Positions 50,950 through 59,969 of a stretch of DNA of 64,000 bases are shown here, piece by piece (position 1 is the stretch's first letter; every line of letters begins with the position of its first letter). Position numbers and translations under genes: made by a program. The stretch is taken from contig NZ_AP024110.1 in assembly GCF_019703875.1 (NCBI RefSeq), positions 1,116,001 through 1,180,000 of the forward strand. The letters run 5' to 3'. This DNA is from Methyloradius palustris. GTDB lineage: Bacteria; Pseudomonadota; Gammaproteobacteria; Burkholderiales; Methylophilaceae. The notes under the pieces were generated by a model. That model was given only the letters and a program-made list of their open reading frames with translations. It searched no databases and had not been told where the DNA came from.

Positions 50950-52017
50950 ATGGAGTTTCTAGCCGATTATTTTGATGGTATCAGTGCCCGCGCCAAGCAT
51001 GTAAAAGTGCGGGTGCTGGAATCTGACAGGGTAATTGTATTAGAGCCTCTGGATGATGTGGCTTTGTCTGAGGTAGCGATATTACCAAGCTTCAACGCAA
51101 CCATTCCGTTTAGTGACCTCAACATACAACCCAAGCTCGGTAAAGCACGCCGTATCATTGAGTTGCCCGAAGGCGGTACGCTCGAAGCCGCAGACATTTT
51201 TGGCCTTGATGCCTTAATTTCACAAACCAAGGAAACTAGTTTCTGGCGCTATTTGCATTATCTGGAGAACCATCTGCAATGGGTGTTTTTCGCCTTAGTA
51301 TTGACTGTGTTTGCAGGTTGGGCGCTGCTGAAATATGGTATTCCTCTACTCGCTGAAGAAGTTGCCAGAGCAACCCCTGTAGCGACTGAAAAAGCCTTGG
51401 GTGAACAGGTGTTGGCGGGGATGGATCATCAATACGGTTATTTCAAACCCAGCCAGATTCCACAATTGCATCAAGATGCTATTCGCAAGCAATTGGTAAC
51501 CGTGTGTAGCAAGTTACCATCTGGCTGCCCTGAGTATCAGCTGGAATTCAGGACTAGCGAGGCGATAGGGGCTAACGCATTTACCTTGCCTGGTGGGTTT
51601 ATTGTGGTCACTGATGCGCTGATTAAGTTATCAAAAAATGACGATGAAGTTATCGCGGTATTAGCCCACGAAATGGGTCATGCCCATTATCGACATCCAT
51701 TCAGACAAACCTTGCAGGGCGCATTAGCTGGCCTGACATTGGCTGCTGTGACTGGGGATGTGAGTTCGCTTGCGTCTGGGCTGCCAGCAATACTTTTACA
51801 GCTAAGCTATTCAAGAAGCATGGAAACAGAGGCCGATCAATATGCTTTGAATGCCTTGCATACTAGTTGCATTCAGCCTCACGTATTTGCTGATATTCTC
51901 GCCAGACTTACCAAACAGGCAGGGGTGGATAGCGTCCCTGAGATTGTATCCTCGCACCCTGATACGCAAGCTCGTATTAAGCCATTCAATCAGGCCTGGC
52001 AAGATTGTCCCATTTAG
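50950..52017 (+). CDS. M48-family metallopeptidase
   Basis: A 355-residue zinc peptidase. The active-site motif HEMGH lies at 240-244 within VLAHEMGHAHYRHP, and the third zinc ligand Glu is in METEADQYAL. One membrane segment (about 110-130) separates a cytoplasmic N-terminal domain from a catalytic part that probably faces the periplasm. Relatives such as BepA, LoiP and YcaL are involved in outer-membrane quality control. It is the second gene of the pair with the YjgN-family protein. Confidence 0.9.
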   Translation: MEFLADYFDGISARAKHVKVRVLESDRVIVLEPLDDVALSEVAILPSFNATIPFSDLNIQPKLGKARRIIELPEGGTLEAADIFGLDALISQTKETSFWRYLHYLENHLQWVFFALVLTVFAGWALLKYGIPLLAEEVARATPVATEKALGEQVLAGMDHQYGYFKPSQIPQLHQDAIRKQLVTVCSKLPSGCPEYQLEFRTSEAIGANAFTLPGGFIVVTDALIKLSKNDDEVIAVLAHEMGHAHYRHPFRQTLQGALAGLTLAAVTGDVSSLASGLPAILLQLSYSRSMETEADQYALNALHTSCIQPHVFADILARLTKQAGVDSVPEIVSSHPDTQARIKPFNQAWQDCPI

Positions 52018-52051
52018 CAACTCGAAACTTTGCTCTTAATCCAATAAATAG

Positions 52052-54781
52052 ATGACCACCACACCCATCATCCTCTGCTCGACATCGCGCATGGCGCACA
52101 ACATCCAGTTGGTGAATACGCGTGAGATGGTTGCGCAAGGCCAGCAGCAGTGGTCGCCATTGCAAACATACACGCTCAAGCAATGGCTGGAGTCACAAAT
52201 ACAAACAGCCATTTTGCTCGGCGAGATTCCCGCTGCGAATGTGCCGTCGCGTACGCTGGATGCGATGGAAGAGCGCTTGCTGTGGGAGCGAGTGATTGAA
52301 GAAAGCCTTGCGAATGATGTGATGAAAGACCTGTTTGATAGCAGCGGCTTGGCGAGCGCGGCGGCAGAGGCGAATGCGCTGATGCAGGTTTGGAATATCC
52401 CGCCAGCAAGTCTGCTTGTTGCTACACAAACAACAGAAGAAACCAAGCAATTCTTGCAGTGGCGCAGGGCGTTCCAGAAAGCTTGTAGCCAAGCTGGCTG
52501 GCTGGAATCTGTGCGTTATTTCGATTGGCAGATTGAGAGGTTAGCGAAGCTTGAGTTAGCCTTGCCATCCACTATTGATCTGGCGGGTTTTGATCGCATA
52601 GACCCGCAACAACAGCGCTTACTGGATGTGCTTATGGCGCGTGGAGTACAGGTTAATATCTGGCAAATCAAGCCTGAAATCACGCCTAATCCTGTCCAAT
52701 GCAAACTAGATAACCGTGATGCTGAATACCGCGCTGCCGTGGCTTGGGCGGTCAATGCACTGCACGATAATCCGCAAGCCCGTTTGGCGATTGTGGTGCC
52801 TGAATTGGCAGTATTGCGTGAGCGCTTGGCGAGTCTGCTGGATGACTATTTGCACCCAGTCAGTATTGAAGCCAGCCATGCCGAGATGCCTCGCCTTTAT
52901 GATTTTTCGCTTGGCCAGCCATTATCCAAGCAGCCCGTTATTGCGGTTGCGCTCAACTTGTTACGGTTGTGTGCTGGGCGGCATGATGTTGCGCAAGAGC
53001 AGTTCAGCCCATTACTGTTACAGCGATTTTGGTCGGCTGATATCAGCGAAGCGAATGCGCGCGCGAAATTTGATGCGTTATTGCGGCACAAGCTGCCACA
53101 AACCATCAACCTCCGTCGGATTATTCATTTCGCCGAGCAGGCGAAAATAGTGCCAGAGCTAGCGCTATGTTTACGCAGTGCGAGCACTTTTTTAGACCAG
53201 CTGCCCCTTAGAAATTTTCCTTCAGTATGGTCTAGCCTATTGTTGCAATTCCTTAAAACATTAGGCTGGCCGGGCGAGCGAGGTCTTTCCAGCCATGAAT
53301 TTCAGTCGCAGCAAAAATTTCTTGAACTGGTTGAGGGATTATCCAGATTAGATGCTTTACTTGGTAAAGTCACGCTGGCCACCATAGTTCAGTGGTTGGC
53401 ACAACGCTGTGTTGACGAGATATTCCAACCACGCAGCATGGGTGATCCACCATTACAAATCCTGGGCATGCTTGAGGCTGTAGGTAGTGCGCTGGATGGT
53501 CTATGGGTTATGGGGATGAATGACCACATCTGGCCGCCGCAACCACGACCTAATCCCTTATTGCCAGCCGCATTGCAGCGCAGCATCGGCACACCCAATG
53601 CTGATAGCCAGGTGCAGAGCGAGTTTGCACAGGCTATTCACCAGCGTTTATTACACAGCGCCTCGCAGATTGTATTTTCCTGGTCCGAAAAAGAGGCAGA
53701 CCGCATGCTGCGGACTAGTCCTTTGATAGCTGCTTTGCCACTGATCACTGATTTACCTTTAGCCAGCACGTTAGCAGAGCAATACCTGCCTGAACAAGGT
53801 TTCGAGCCAGATGCGATTGATGACCATATCGCGCCAGCATTGACGGCTGGTGAGTATGTGCATGGTGGTACAGGCCTGCTTAAAGCGCAGGCGATTTGCC
53901 CTGCCTGGGCGTATTACCAATATCGTCTTGGGGCGCGCAAGTTAGAATCGCCCGTGGATGGTCTGGATTCAGCGACTCGCGGCAATCTGGTACACATGGT
54001 ATTGCAGCAATTTTGGCAAGGCCGAGACTCGGTTGTATTGCAGGAGATGTCTGTTGAGCAAAGGTTGTATGCAGTGGATATGGCAGCAACTGCCGCACTT
54101 ACGCAATTCAATCAGGAGCGCGACCAAGCGTTATCAGCCGCTTTTATCGCGCTTGAGCAGCAGCGCCTAGTGAAGCTGGTTGATGCGTGGCTCATGCTTG
54201 AGCTAACAAGACTGGCACCCTTTAGCGTTGCAGCTTGCGAGAAAAAAGTAGAGCTTGATATTGAGGGCATCGCTATCCGTTTGTTCATTGATCGTATCGA
54301 TGCACTCGAAGATGGGCGCCTGGTTATTATCGACTACAAAACGGGTGCTAAACCTGATTACAAAAACTGGGCAGAATCACGCATTACCGAGCCGCAACTA
54401 CCGATCTATGCGGCACTGGCGTTATTGGGTGATGAAGTTGCCGCCGTTTGTTTTTCGCGAGTTAAAAGTGAGGAGCATGCATTTTCTGGCATAGCCGCAG
54501 AAGCCGAGATACTGCCTAAGGTTAACGATATTACACATAAAGTAATACGCAACATTTTCGATGAAGCCAGCTTTCCTGATTGGCCTGCAGTGCTCGAACA
54601 TTGGCGCACCAGCATTCGTGCAATTGCCAGTGAAATCAAGGTAGGCGAAGCAGCGGTGCGTTTCAATGACGAAGAGGATTTGAAGTATTGCGAAGTGCTG
54701 CCATTGTTGCGCTTGCCTGAGCGCGAGTTGCAGTTCGAGCGCGCTAACGCTTTATTGACAGATGGCACTACCAACGCATGA
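52052..54781 (+). CDS. AddB-like PD-(D/E)XK nuclease, DNA double-strand-break repair
   Basis: A 909-residue protein of the proteobacterial family annotated as 'probable DNA repair protein'. The N-terminal 600 residues resemble an inactive helicase core with no Walker A motif, as in AddB. The C-terminal nuclease domain (about 600-880) has the catalytic IDYKTG and a downstream EPQLPIYAALAL. A single Cys in QAICPAWAYYQYRLG remains of the AddB iron-sulfur cluster; the C-terminal Cys group is not seen. The stop overlaps the next gene's start (ATGA), so the two subunits are coupled. Confidence 0.85.
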   Translation: MTTTPIILCSTSRMAHNIQLVNTREMVAQGQQQWSPLQTYTLKQWLESQIQTAILLGEIPAANVPSRTLDAMEERLLWERVIEESLANDVMKDLFDSSGLASAAAEANALMQVWNIPPASLLVATQTTEETKQFLQWRRAFQKACSQAGWLESVRYFDWQIERLAKLELALPSTIDLAGFDRIDPQQQRLLDVLMARGVQVNIWQIKPEITPNPVQCKLDNRDAEYRAAVAWAVNALHDNPQARLAIVVPELAVLRERLASLLDDYLHPVSIEASHAEMPRLYDFSLGQPLSKQPVIAVALNLLRLCAGRHDVAQEQFSPLLLQRFWSADISEANARAKFDALLRHKLPQTINLRRIIHFAEQAKIVPELALCLRSASTFLDQLPLRNFPSVWSSLLLQFLKTLGWPGERGLSSHEFQSQQKFLELVEGLSRLDALLGKVTLATIVQWLAQRCVDEIFQPRSMGDPPLQILGMLEAVGSALDGLWVMGMNDHIWPPQPRPNPLLPAALQRSIGTPNADSQVQSEFAQAIHQRLLHSASQIVFSWSEKEADRMLRTSPLIAALPLITDLPLASTLAEQYLPEQGFEPDAIDDHIAPALTAGEYVHGGTGLLKAQAICPAWAYYQYRLGARKLESPVDGLDSATRGNLVHMVLQQFWQGRDSVVLQEMSVEQRLYAVDMAATAALTQFNQERDQALSAAFIALEQQRLVKLVDAWLMLELTRLAPFSVAACEKKVELDIEGIAIRLFIDRIDALEDGRLVIIDYKTGAKPDYKNWAESRITEPQLPIYAALALLGDEVAAVCFSRVKSEEHAFSGIAAEAEILPKVNDITHKVIRNIFDEASFPDWPAVLEHWRTSIRAIASEIKVGEAAVRFNDEEDLKYCEVLPLLRLPERELQFERANALLTDGTTNA

Positions 54782-57700
54782 CCTCAATGTATGAAACCTT
54801 GATTGCAGAAGATGAAGCCAACCGCCTGGCTGCGCTAGGCTTGGCCTCGTTTATTGTCGAAGCCCCAGCAGGGGCGGGTAAGACAGAACTTCTCACGCAA
54901 CGCTATTTGAAACTGTTGCAAACAGTAGAATCCCCCGAGGAAATCATCGCCATTACATTCACCAATAAAGCGGCGGCCGAAATGCGCCTGCGCATATTGG
55001 AAAGCCTCAAGCTGGCGCTGGATGATGTTCCACCGCCGCAAGCGCACAAGCAGATTACGTATGCGCTGGCAAAACAGGCTTTGCAGCTATCGGCCGAACA
55101 TCACTGGCAACTGCTGCAAAACCCTGCACGTTTGCGCATTACTACGATTGACGCATTTTGCGGCCATTTAGCCCGCCAAATGCCACTGTTATCGCGCTTC
55201 GGCAGCCAACCGATGATGTCAATCGATGCAAGCGTGCATTACCAAGAGGCGGTACGCAGAACGCTGGAGATGCTGGATTCAGGCGACGAACATGGCAAGG
55301 TAGTGGCTGATACCTTGAGTCATCTGGATAACAACACCGAGCGATTGACTGAGCTGTTGGTGAAAATGCTTAGCCAGCGCGACCAATGGCTGGGTCATGC
55401 CCAGCAACTGGATAGCAGCAAAGGTGCGGAAGCTGCACTATGCCATTTACTAGCGCAGGATATGGCGCAGGCCGCCGCCGTACTGCCATCAGACTTGCAA
55501 TCGCAGTTGATGCCGCTGGTCAGGTTCGCCGCTGCTAACCTGCCAGAAGATGCGTCAATCGCCTTGCTGCGTGATTGGGATGAGCCGCTTGAGGCTGATT
55601 TAGCGATGTTGCCAGCTTGGCGTGTCATCGCCGATTTTCTGCTCACAGGTACTAACGAGTTCCGTAAAGAAAAAGGCTTAAACGTTAGAAATGGCTTTCC
55701 AGCGACCGATGAAGGCAGAGCCAACAAAGCGGTATTCCAGGCAGTCGTTGATGCCATCAGGCAGCACCCAAGTGCTGAACTGCATTTATCACACATTCGC
55801 AAACTGCCAAGTTTGGAGGGTGGCGAGGAGAGCTGGCATCTGGTCGCTACCTTTGCGCATTTACTTAACCTTGCTGTGGCGCATTTATGGACTGTGTTTC
55901 AAGAGGCAGGCGAGGTTGATTTTATCGGCGTGGCGCAACGCGCGCTGCAAGCGCTGGAAGATGAAACAGGCGCCACTGATCTGGCGATGAAGCTGGATTA
56001 CCGCATCAGCCATTTGCTGGTCGATGAGTTTCAGGATACCAGCCCAACCCAGGTTGAATTGCTGCGCAGACTGACGCGCGGCTGGCTGCCCGACGATGGT
56101 CGCACCCTGTTTTGTGTGGGCGACCCCATGCAGTCCATCTACCGATTCCGCAAGGCGGATGTTGGCCTGTTTCTGCAAGTCGCCGAAAGTGGAATTGATC
56201 ACATTCGCCTGAATAAGCTCAAGCTCTACCGCAATAACCGTTCTTGTCCGCAAGTCGTGGACTGGATCAACCAGGCTTTTAGGCTAGCGTTCCCGCAGCA
56301 AGATAGCGTTGCGCGAGGTGCAATCAGTTACCGGCCATTTGTGGCAGGCAAGCCTGTGGCTGAAGATGGCGGTGTGCAGGTGCACCCGGTATTGGCTGCC
56401 CGCAATACTTCAAAATTGGCAGCAGAAATGCTAGAGGCCATACAGGTTGCGAATATTATTGAGGCCGAACAGCACGAGTATCCAGGCCGAACCATTGCCG
56501 TACTGGTGCGCGCCAGAGACCATTTAACTGCATTGGTGACTGAGATTCGCCGTGCTCGGCCCAATATCAAATTTCAAGCAGTTGAGATTGAAACCCTGAG
56601 TGGCCGCCAAAGCGTACAGGATGTGCTGGCGTTGACCCATGCTTTGCATCATCGCGCAGACCGTGTGAATTGGCTGGCGATTTTGCGAGCGCCGTGGTGC
56701 GGCCTGACCTTGGCTGATATGCACGTGCTGGCGGCCGATGACCATGATTCCACCATCTGGTCGCTGATGCAGGACGAAGCTCGTTTGGCCAAAATGAGTA
56801 TAGATGGCCAGGCCAGGCTCAGGCATACCAAGCAGGTGTTAATGCAAGCGTTGTTACATCAAGGCCGCCAAAGCACGCGGCGCTGGGTGGAGTCAGTGTG
56901 GCTGTTGCTCAATGGCCCAGCCTGCCTTTGGGATACTGGAGATGTACGTGACGTGCAGGCATTTTTTGACCTCATTGAATCATTGGATGCAGGCAATGGT
57001 TTTTCACTGACTGCGCTTGAAGAAGGCATGCAAAAGCTCTACGCCGCACCAGATGCGCAAGCCACTGAGAGCTTGCAGTTCATGACCATTCATAAATCCA
57101 AAGGCCTGGAGTTTGATACGGTCATTCTGCCAGGCCTGGATCGTGGCAATGCCCAGCAAGACCAGCCTTTGCTGCTGTGGGAAGAAGTCAGCATGCCTGA
57201 CGCGACTTTGGGTAGCGCCACTGAACTGATTGCCGCACCGCTGATGCCTAAAGGCTCGCGCCAGCATGATCTGCCCACGCCGTATGATTACCTGCAAGGC
57301 CTGGAAAAAGAACGCGCACAGAATGAAAGCCTGCGCGTGCTCTATGTCGCGGCCACCCGCGCCGAACGTAAGCTGCACCTGCTTGGTATTGCCAAGTTGG
57401 ATGAAGATGCTGTAGGTCAAGTGAAAGAGCCTACGGCTAATACCCATTTGAGCCATTTGTGGCCGCAAGTAGCCGCATATTTTATGCAGGCTGCCGCCGT
57501 TACCCAACCCGATGAATGGATAAACGCTGAAGAAAAGCCAACCCTTGCCAGCTTTACGCCGCAACTCATGCGGCTCAAACAGGTAGGTAAACCAGAGCTG
57601 TTTCAGGCGATAGTCACTAAAGAGTTGGCGCGTAACTCAAACCTGCTGGGCGAATCTTTAGCGAAATCGCCGCCAGCAGTTGAAGATTATCATTCGCTAG

Positions 57701-58206
57701 AAAAGAATATCGGCATACTCGCGCATCGCTATGTGGAATTGATGGCGCAAAGCGGGCTTGAGGCATGGAATATTGAGCGTTTGCAAACGTTCAAACCCGT
57801 GATGCAGGGCTGGTTTCAACAAGCAGGCCATGATGCTAAACAAGCCGAGCAGGGCGCAGTTAAAGTGCTACACGCATTGATTGTTACTCTGGATAGTGAG
57901 CAAGGGCGCTGGGTCTTGCAGGCACGCGAAACAGCGCGTGCAGAGCTCGCTTTGACCACAATTGAAAATGGTGATGCCAGCACCCGAGTAATCGACAGAA
58001 CCTTCATCGAAAATGGTGAGCGCTGGATTATTGATTACAAGTCAGCGCCTTTGAATGCTGCCCTTAACCAAGAAGCAATAGCGCAATACGCAGAACAATA
58101 CCGAGCCCAGCTAGAGGCTTATGCTGCTTTGTTTACTGGTGAAGGCTTGCCGATTAAAAAAGCCATTCTCTTTTTAAGCATCGGCAAGCTCGCAGTGCTT
58201 GATTAA
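54778..58206 (+). CDS. AddA/RecB-like UvrD-family helicase-nuclease
   Basis: A 1142-residue superfamily 1 helicase. Walker A is APAGAGKTE (about 29-37), motif Ia is ITFTNKAAAEMR, Walker B is LLVDEFQDTSPTQ, and motifs III-VI include GDPMQSIYRFRKAD, TIHKSKGLEFDTVILPG and VLYVAATRAERKLHLLG. A RecB-type nuclease domain at the C terminus has WIIDYKSAP. Together with the upstream AddB-like protein it should resect double-strand breaks for RecA loading. No RecC-like or RecD gene is nearby, which favours an AddAB-type over a RecBCD-type complex. Confidence 0.92.
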   Translation: MTSMYETLIAEDEANRLAALGLASFIVEAPAGAGKTELLTQRYLKLLQTVESPEEIIAITFTNKAAAEMRLRILESLKLALDDVPPPQAHKQITYALAKQALQLSAEHHWQLLQNPARLRITTIDAFCGHLARQMPLLSRFGSQPMMSIDASVHYQEAVRRTLEMLDSGDEHGKVVADTLSHLDNNTERLTELLVKMLSQRDQWLGHAQQLDSSKGAEAALCHLLAQDMAQAAAVLPSDLQSQLMPLVRFAAANLPEDASIALLRDWDEPLEADLAMLPAWRVIADFLLTGTNEFRKEKGLNVRNGFPATDEGRANKAVFQAVVDAIRQHPSAELHLSHIRKLPSLEGGEESWHLVATFAHLLNLAVAHLWTVFQEAGEVDFIGVAQRALQALEDETGATDLAMKLDYRISHLLVDEFQDTSPTQVELLRRLTRGWLPDDGRTLFCVGDPMQSIYRFRKADVGLFLQVAESGIDHIRLNKLKLYRNNRSCPQVVDWINQAFRLAFPQQDSVARGAISYRPFVAGKPVAEDGGVQVHPVLAARNTSKLAAEMLEAIQVANIIEAEQHEYPGRTIAVLVRARDHLTALVTEIRRARPNIKFQAVEIETLSGRQSVQDVLALTHALHHRADRVNWLAILRAPWCGLTLADMHVLAADDHDSTIWSLMQDEARLAKMSIDGQARLRHTKQVLMQALLHQGRQSTRRWVESVWLLLNGPACLWDTGDVRDVQAFFDLIESLDAGNGFSLTALEEGMQKLYAAPDAQATESLQFMTIHKSKGLEFDTVILPGLDRGNAQQDQPLLLWEEVSMPDATLGSATELIAAPLMPKGSRQHDLPTPYDYLQGLEKERAQNESLRVLYVAATRAERKLHLLGIAKLDEDAVGQVKEPTANTHLSHLWPQVAAYFMQAAAVTQPDEWINAEEKPTLASFTPQLMRLKQVGKPELFQAIVTKELARNSNLLGESLAKSPPAVEDYHSLEKNIGILAHRYVELMAQSGLEAWNIERLQTFKPVMQGWFQQAGHDAKQAEQGAVKVLHALIVTLDSEQGRWVLQARETARAELALTTIENGDASTRVIDRTFIENGERWIIDYKSAPLNAALNQEAIAQYAEQYRAQLEAYAALFTGEGLPIKKAILFLSIGKLAVLD

Positions 58207-58217
58207 GTTTTGCCAGT

Positions 58218-58832
58218 TTACTTCAGGTGTTTAAAGTGTCTCCGTACATACCACACGGCAAACACCAAGCCTACCACTGCAATCACGTAATGAAACTCAT
58301 GGAAATACACGCCTAAGGTCTGCCAGTGTTCACCCAGTTTCATGCCAGCAAATGCCAGTAAAAAGCACCAGATGAGCGAACCGCTGAAGGTGTAAATCAC
58401 AAAGCGCGCCATGTTCATACGGGCAATGCCTGCGGGGAATGCGATAAACGTACGTACTACGGGTAATAAGCGGCCGATAAAGATAATGATTTCGCCATGC
58501 TTTTCGAATGCTTTGTCGGCGAAATGTAAATCTTGTTGAGATATCAGCATATAACGCCCATATTTTTCGATCATAGTCCTGCCGCCATACGCACCAAGAT
58601 AGTAGGCGGGGATAGAGCCAAGAACACAGCCAACAGCACCGGCCAGCGCGACTCCCCATAACGTTAATTGGCCTGTATGCACCAAGTAGCCAGCGAACGG
58701 CATAATGACCTCAGAAGGCAGTGGAATGCACGCCGACTCAATGCCCATCAGCAATACAATCCCGCCATAGCCCAAGGTTGAGATCACCATAATGATCCAG
58801 CCAGCGAGGATGCCTATCAGTTTTTCCAGCAT
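58218..58832 (-). CDS. DedA-family inner-membrane protein
   Basis: A 204-residue membrane protein with about five hydrophobic segments. Family signatures are ESACIPLPSEVIMPFAGYLV, GCVLGSIPAYYLGAYGGR and GRLLPVVRTFIAFPAGIARM; the acidic and basic residues in these segments are essential in E. coli DedA proteins. The family includes polyprenyl-phosphate and lipid flippases and supports envelope homeostasis. It converges with the AddA-like gene and is divergent from the PEP-CTERM gene. Confidence 0.92.
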   Translation of the reverse strand: MLEKLIGILAGWIIMVISTLGYGGIVLLMGIESACIPLPSEVIMPFAGYLVHTGQLTLWGVALAGAVGCVLGSIPAYYLGAYGGRTMIEKYGRYMLISQQDLHFADKAFEKHGEIIIFIGRLLPVVRTFIAFPAGIARMNMARFVIYTFSGSLIWCFLLAFAGMKLGEHWQTLGVYFHEFHYVIAVVGLVFAVWYVRRHFKHLK

Positions 58833-58873
58833 ATTTAATCAACGTTTTCTAATGAAATGGAGCTGTATTTTAA

Positions 58874-58898
58874 TCGTAATCCGAAGCTGGATGTACGA
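58874..58898. promoter_or_regulatory. Dyad upstream of the sigma-54 promoter of the PEP-CTERM gene
   Basis: TCGTAATCC (58874-58882) and GGATGTACGA (58889-58898) are reverse complements except for one extra G, around a six-base centre. It lies 22 bases upstream of the -24 element and 42 bases from the DedA start codon. It could be an activator or repressor site for either gene. Confidence 0.4.
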
Positions 58899-58920
58899 GT
58901 AAATGCCAGTTTAGGGAGTT

Positions 58921-58936
58921 TGGCACGCGCATTGCT
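58921..58936 (+). promoter_or_regulatory. Sigma-54 promoter of the PEP-CTERM gene
   Basis: TGGCAC-N5-TTGCT matches the -24/-12 consensus at every position, with T before it at 58920 and G following the CAC. Transcription should begin near 58947, giving a leader of about 37 bases before the ATG at 58984. Confidence 0.8.
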
Positions 58937-58983
58937 GTTACTCATGTAGTTCATTTTGCAAAAATTAGTAAAGGGTTTAAGTA

Positions 58984-59907
58984 ATGCGTAATTTTGGTGT
59001 GAGTATCGTTGCAACAGCATTCATGTTGATGGCAAATTCAGTAATGGCAACAACCAGTCTTAATGATGTGACTAGTTATAATGCATTTATTTTCAACAAT
59101 GCCGATTCACAAGGTACTGTAGGTGGGGCGCTGGCAGCTGGCGGTAATGTCACCCTGCATAACAACGGTATTAATGGCACCAGCAACGATGGGTATGCTT
59201 TGGTTGTTGGTGGTAGCTTGACTAAGGAATGGGCCAATATCAGTGGCAAAACCTGGGTAGGCGGTACCAAAAGTGCGCCTCAATGGGATTCTTACACTAA
59301 CTATGCTGCTTCAGGCACCCCTGCACCGATCAACTTCGCAACAGCAAAGGCTGATCTCACTGCGCTCTCAGGCACTTTTGCTGGTGCTGCTACCACTGCT
59401 ACGGCGGCCTATGCTTATAGCGGCGTGACGTTCACTGGCAGCAATTCAAGTGTTGAATATATTGACCTGGTTGGCAGCCAGTTTTCTGCAATCAATAATG
59501 CAACATTTAATACGTTTGCTGCTGGATCAACCATCATCCTCAATATTTCTGGCCTGACTGGTGGCTTGACCAATATGAGCTTGTCAGCGGGTAGTAATTA
59601 CAATCTGGTACTGAATTATTATGAAGCAACCAGTTTGTATTTTAATAGCGTTAATATTGCCGCTACCATTCTGGCACCCAACGCAACCATCACTGGCGGC
59701 AATGGCACGATTACAGGCACTGTGATTGCCAATAACTGGAATAGCTCGGTGACCCTAGCCGCAGGCCATGCTGACTTTAGTAACCTTGTAACTGCTCCTG
59801 TGCCAGAGCCTAGCACTTACGCCATGTTGTTAGTGGGTCTTTTTCTGGTTGGTGCTGCAAGTCGTCGCAAAATATCGCTACGCAAGTCAGAGTTTAATGC
59901 GCATTAA
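58984..59907 (+). CDS. Choice-of-anchor A family PEP-CTERM protein
   Basis: A 307-residue exported protein. A signal peptide (about 1-22, ending VMA) is followed by a choice-of-anchor A domain with SLNDVTSYNAFIFNNADSQG, VGGALAAGGNVTLHN and ALVVGGSLT. It ends in a textbook PEP-CTERM sorting signal: VPEPSTYAMLLVGLFLVG and then AASRRK. An exosortase elsewhere in the genome would recognise the motif; none is in this window. PEP-CTERM proteins are linked to exopolysaccharide biofilm or floc matrix. There are no Cys residues. It is monocistronic behind a sigma-54 promoter and ends at a terminator. Confidence 0.93.
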   Translation: MRNFGVSIVATAFMLMANSVMATTSLNDVTSYNAFIFNNADSQGTVGGALAAGGNVTLHNNGINGTSNDGYALVVGGSLTKEWANISGKTWVGGTKSAPQWDSYTNYAASGTPAPINFATAKADLTALSGTFAGAATTATAAYAYSGVTFTGSNSSVEYIDLVGSQFSAINNATFNTFAAGSTIILNISGLTGGLTNMSLSAGSNYNLVLNYYEATSLYFNSVNIAATILAPNATITGGNGTITGTVIANNWNSSVTLAAGHADFSNLVTAPVPEPSTYAMLLVGLFLVGAASRRKISLRKSEFNAH

Positions 59908-59930
59908 TTTTTAAAGTAGTTAAGTGTTCA

Positions 59931-59957
59931 AATACAGCCGCGCGAGGCTGTATTTTT
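59931..59957 (+). terminator. Terminator of the PEP-CTERM gene
   Basis: AATACAGCC (59931-59939) pairs with GGCTGTATT (59946-59954) over a six-base loop and is followed by seven or more T. mfd converges here and may use the same hairpin on the other strand. Confidence 0.85.
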
Positions 59958-59969
59958 TTGACTATTACT

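Noticed and set aside
52052..58206. The nuclease-helicase pair as an anti-phage defence island
   Set aside because: Domain content and the overlapping gene order fit the ordinary proteobacterial AddAB-type repair system, and no other defence gene is present.
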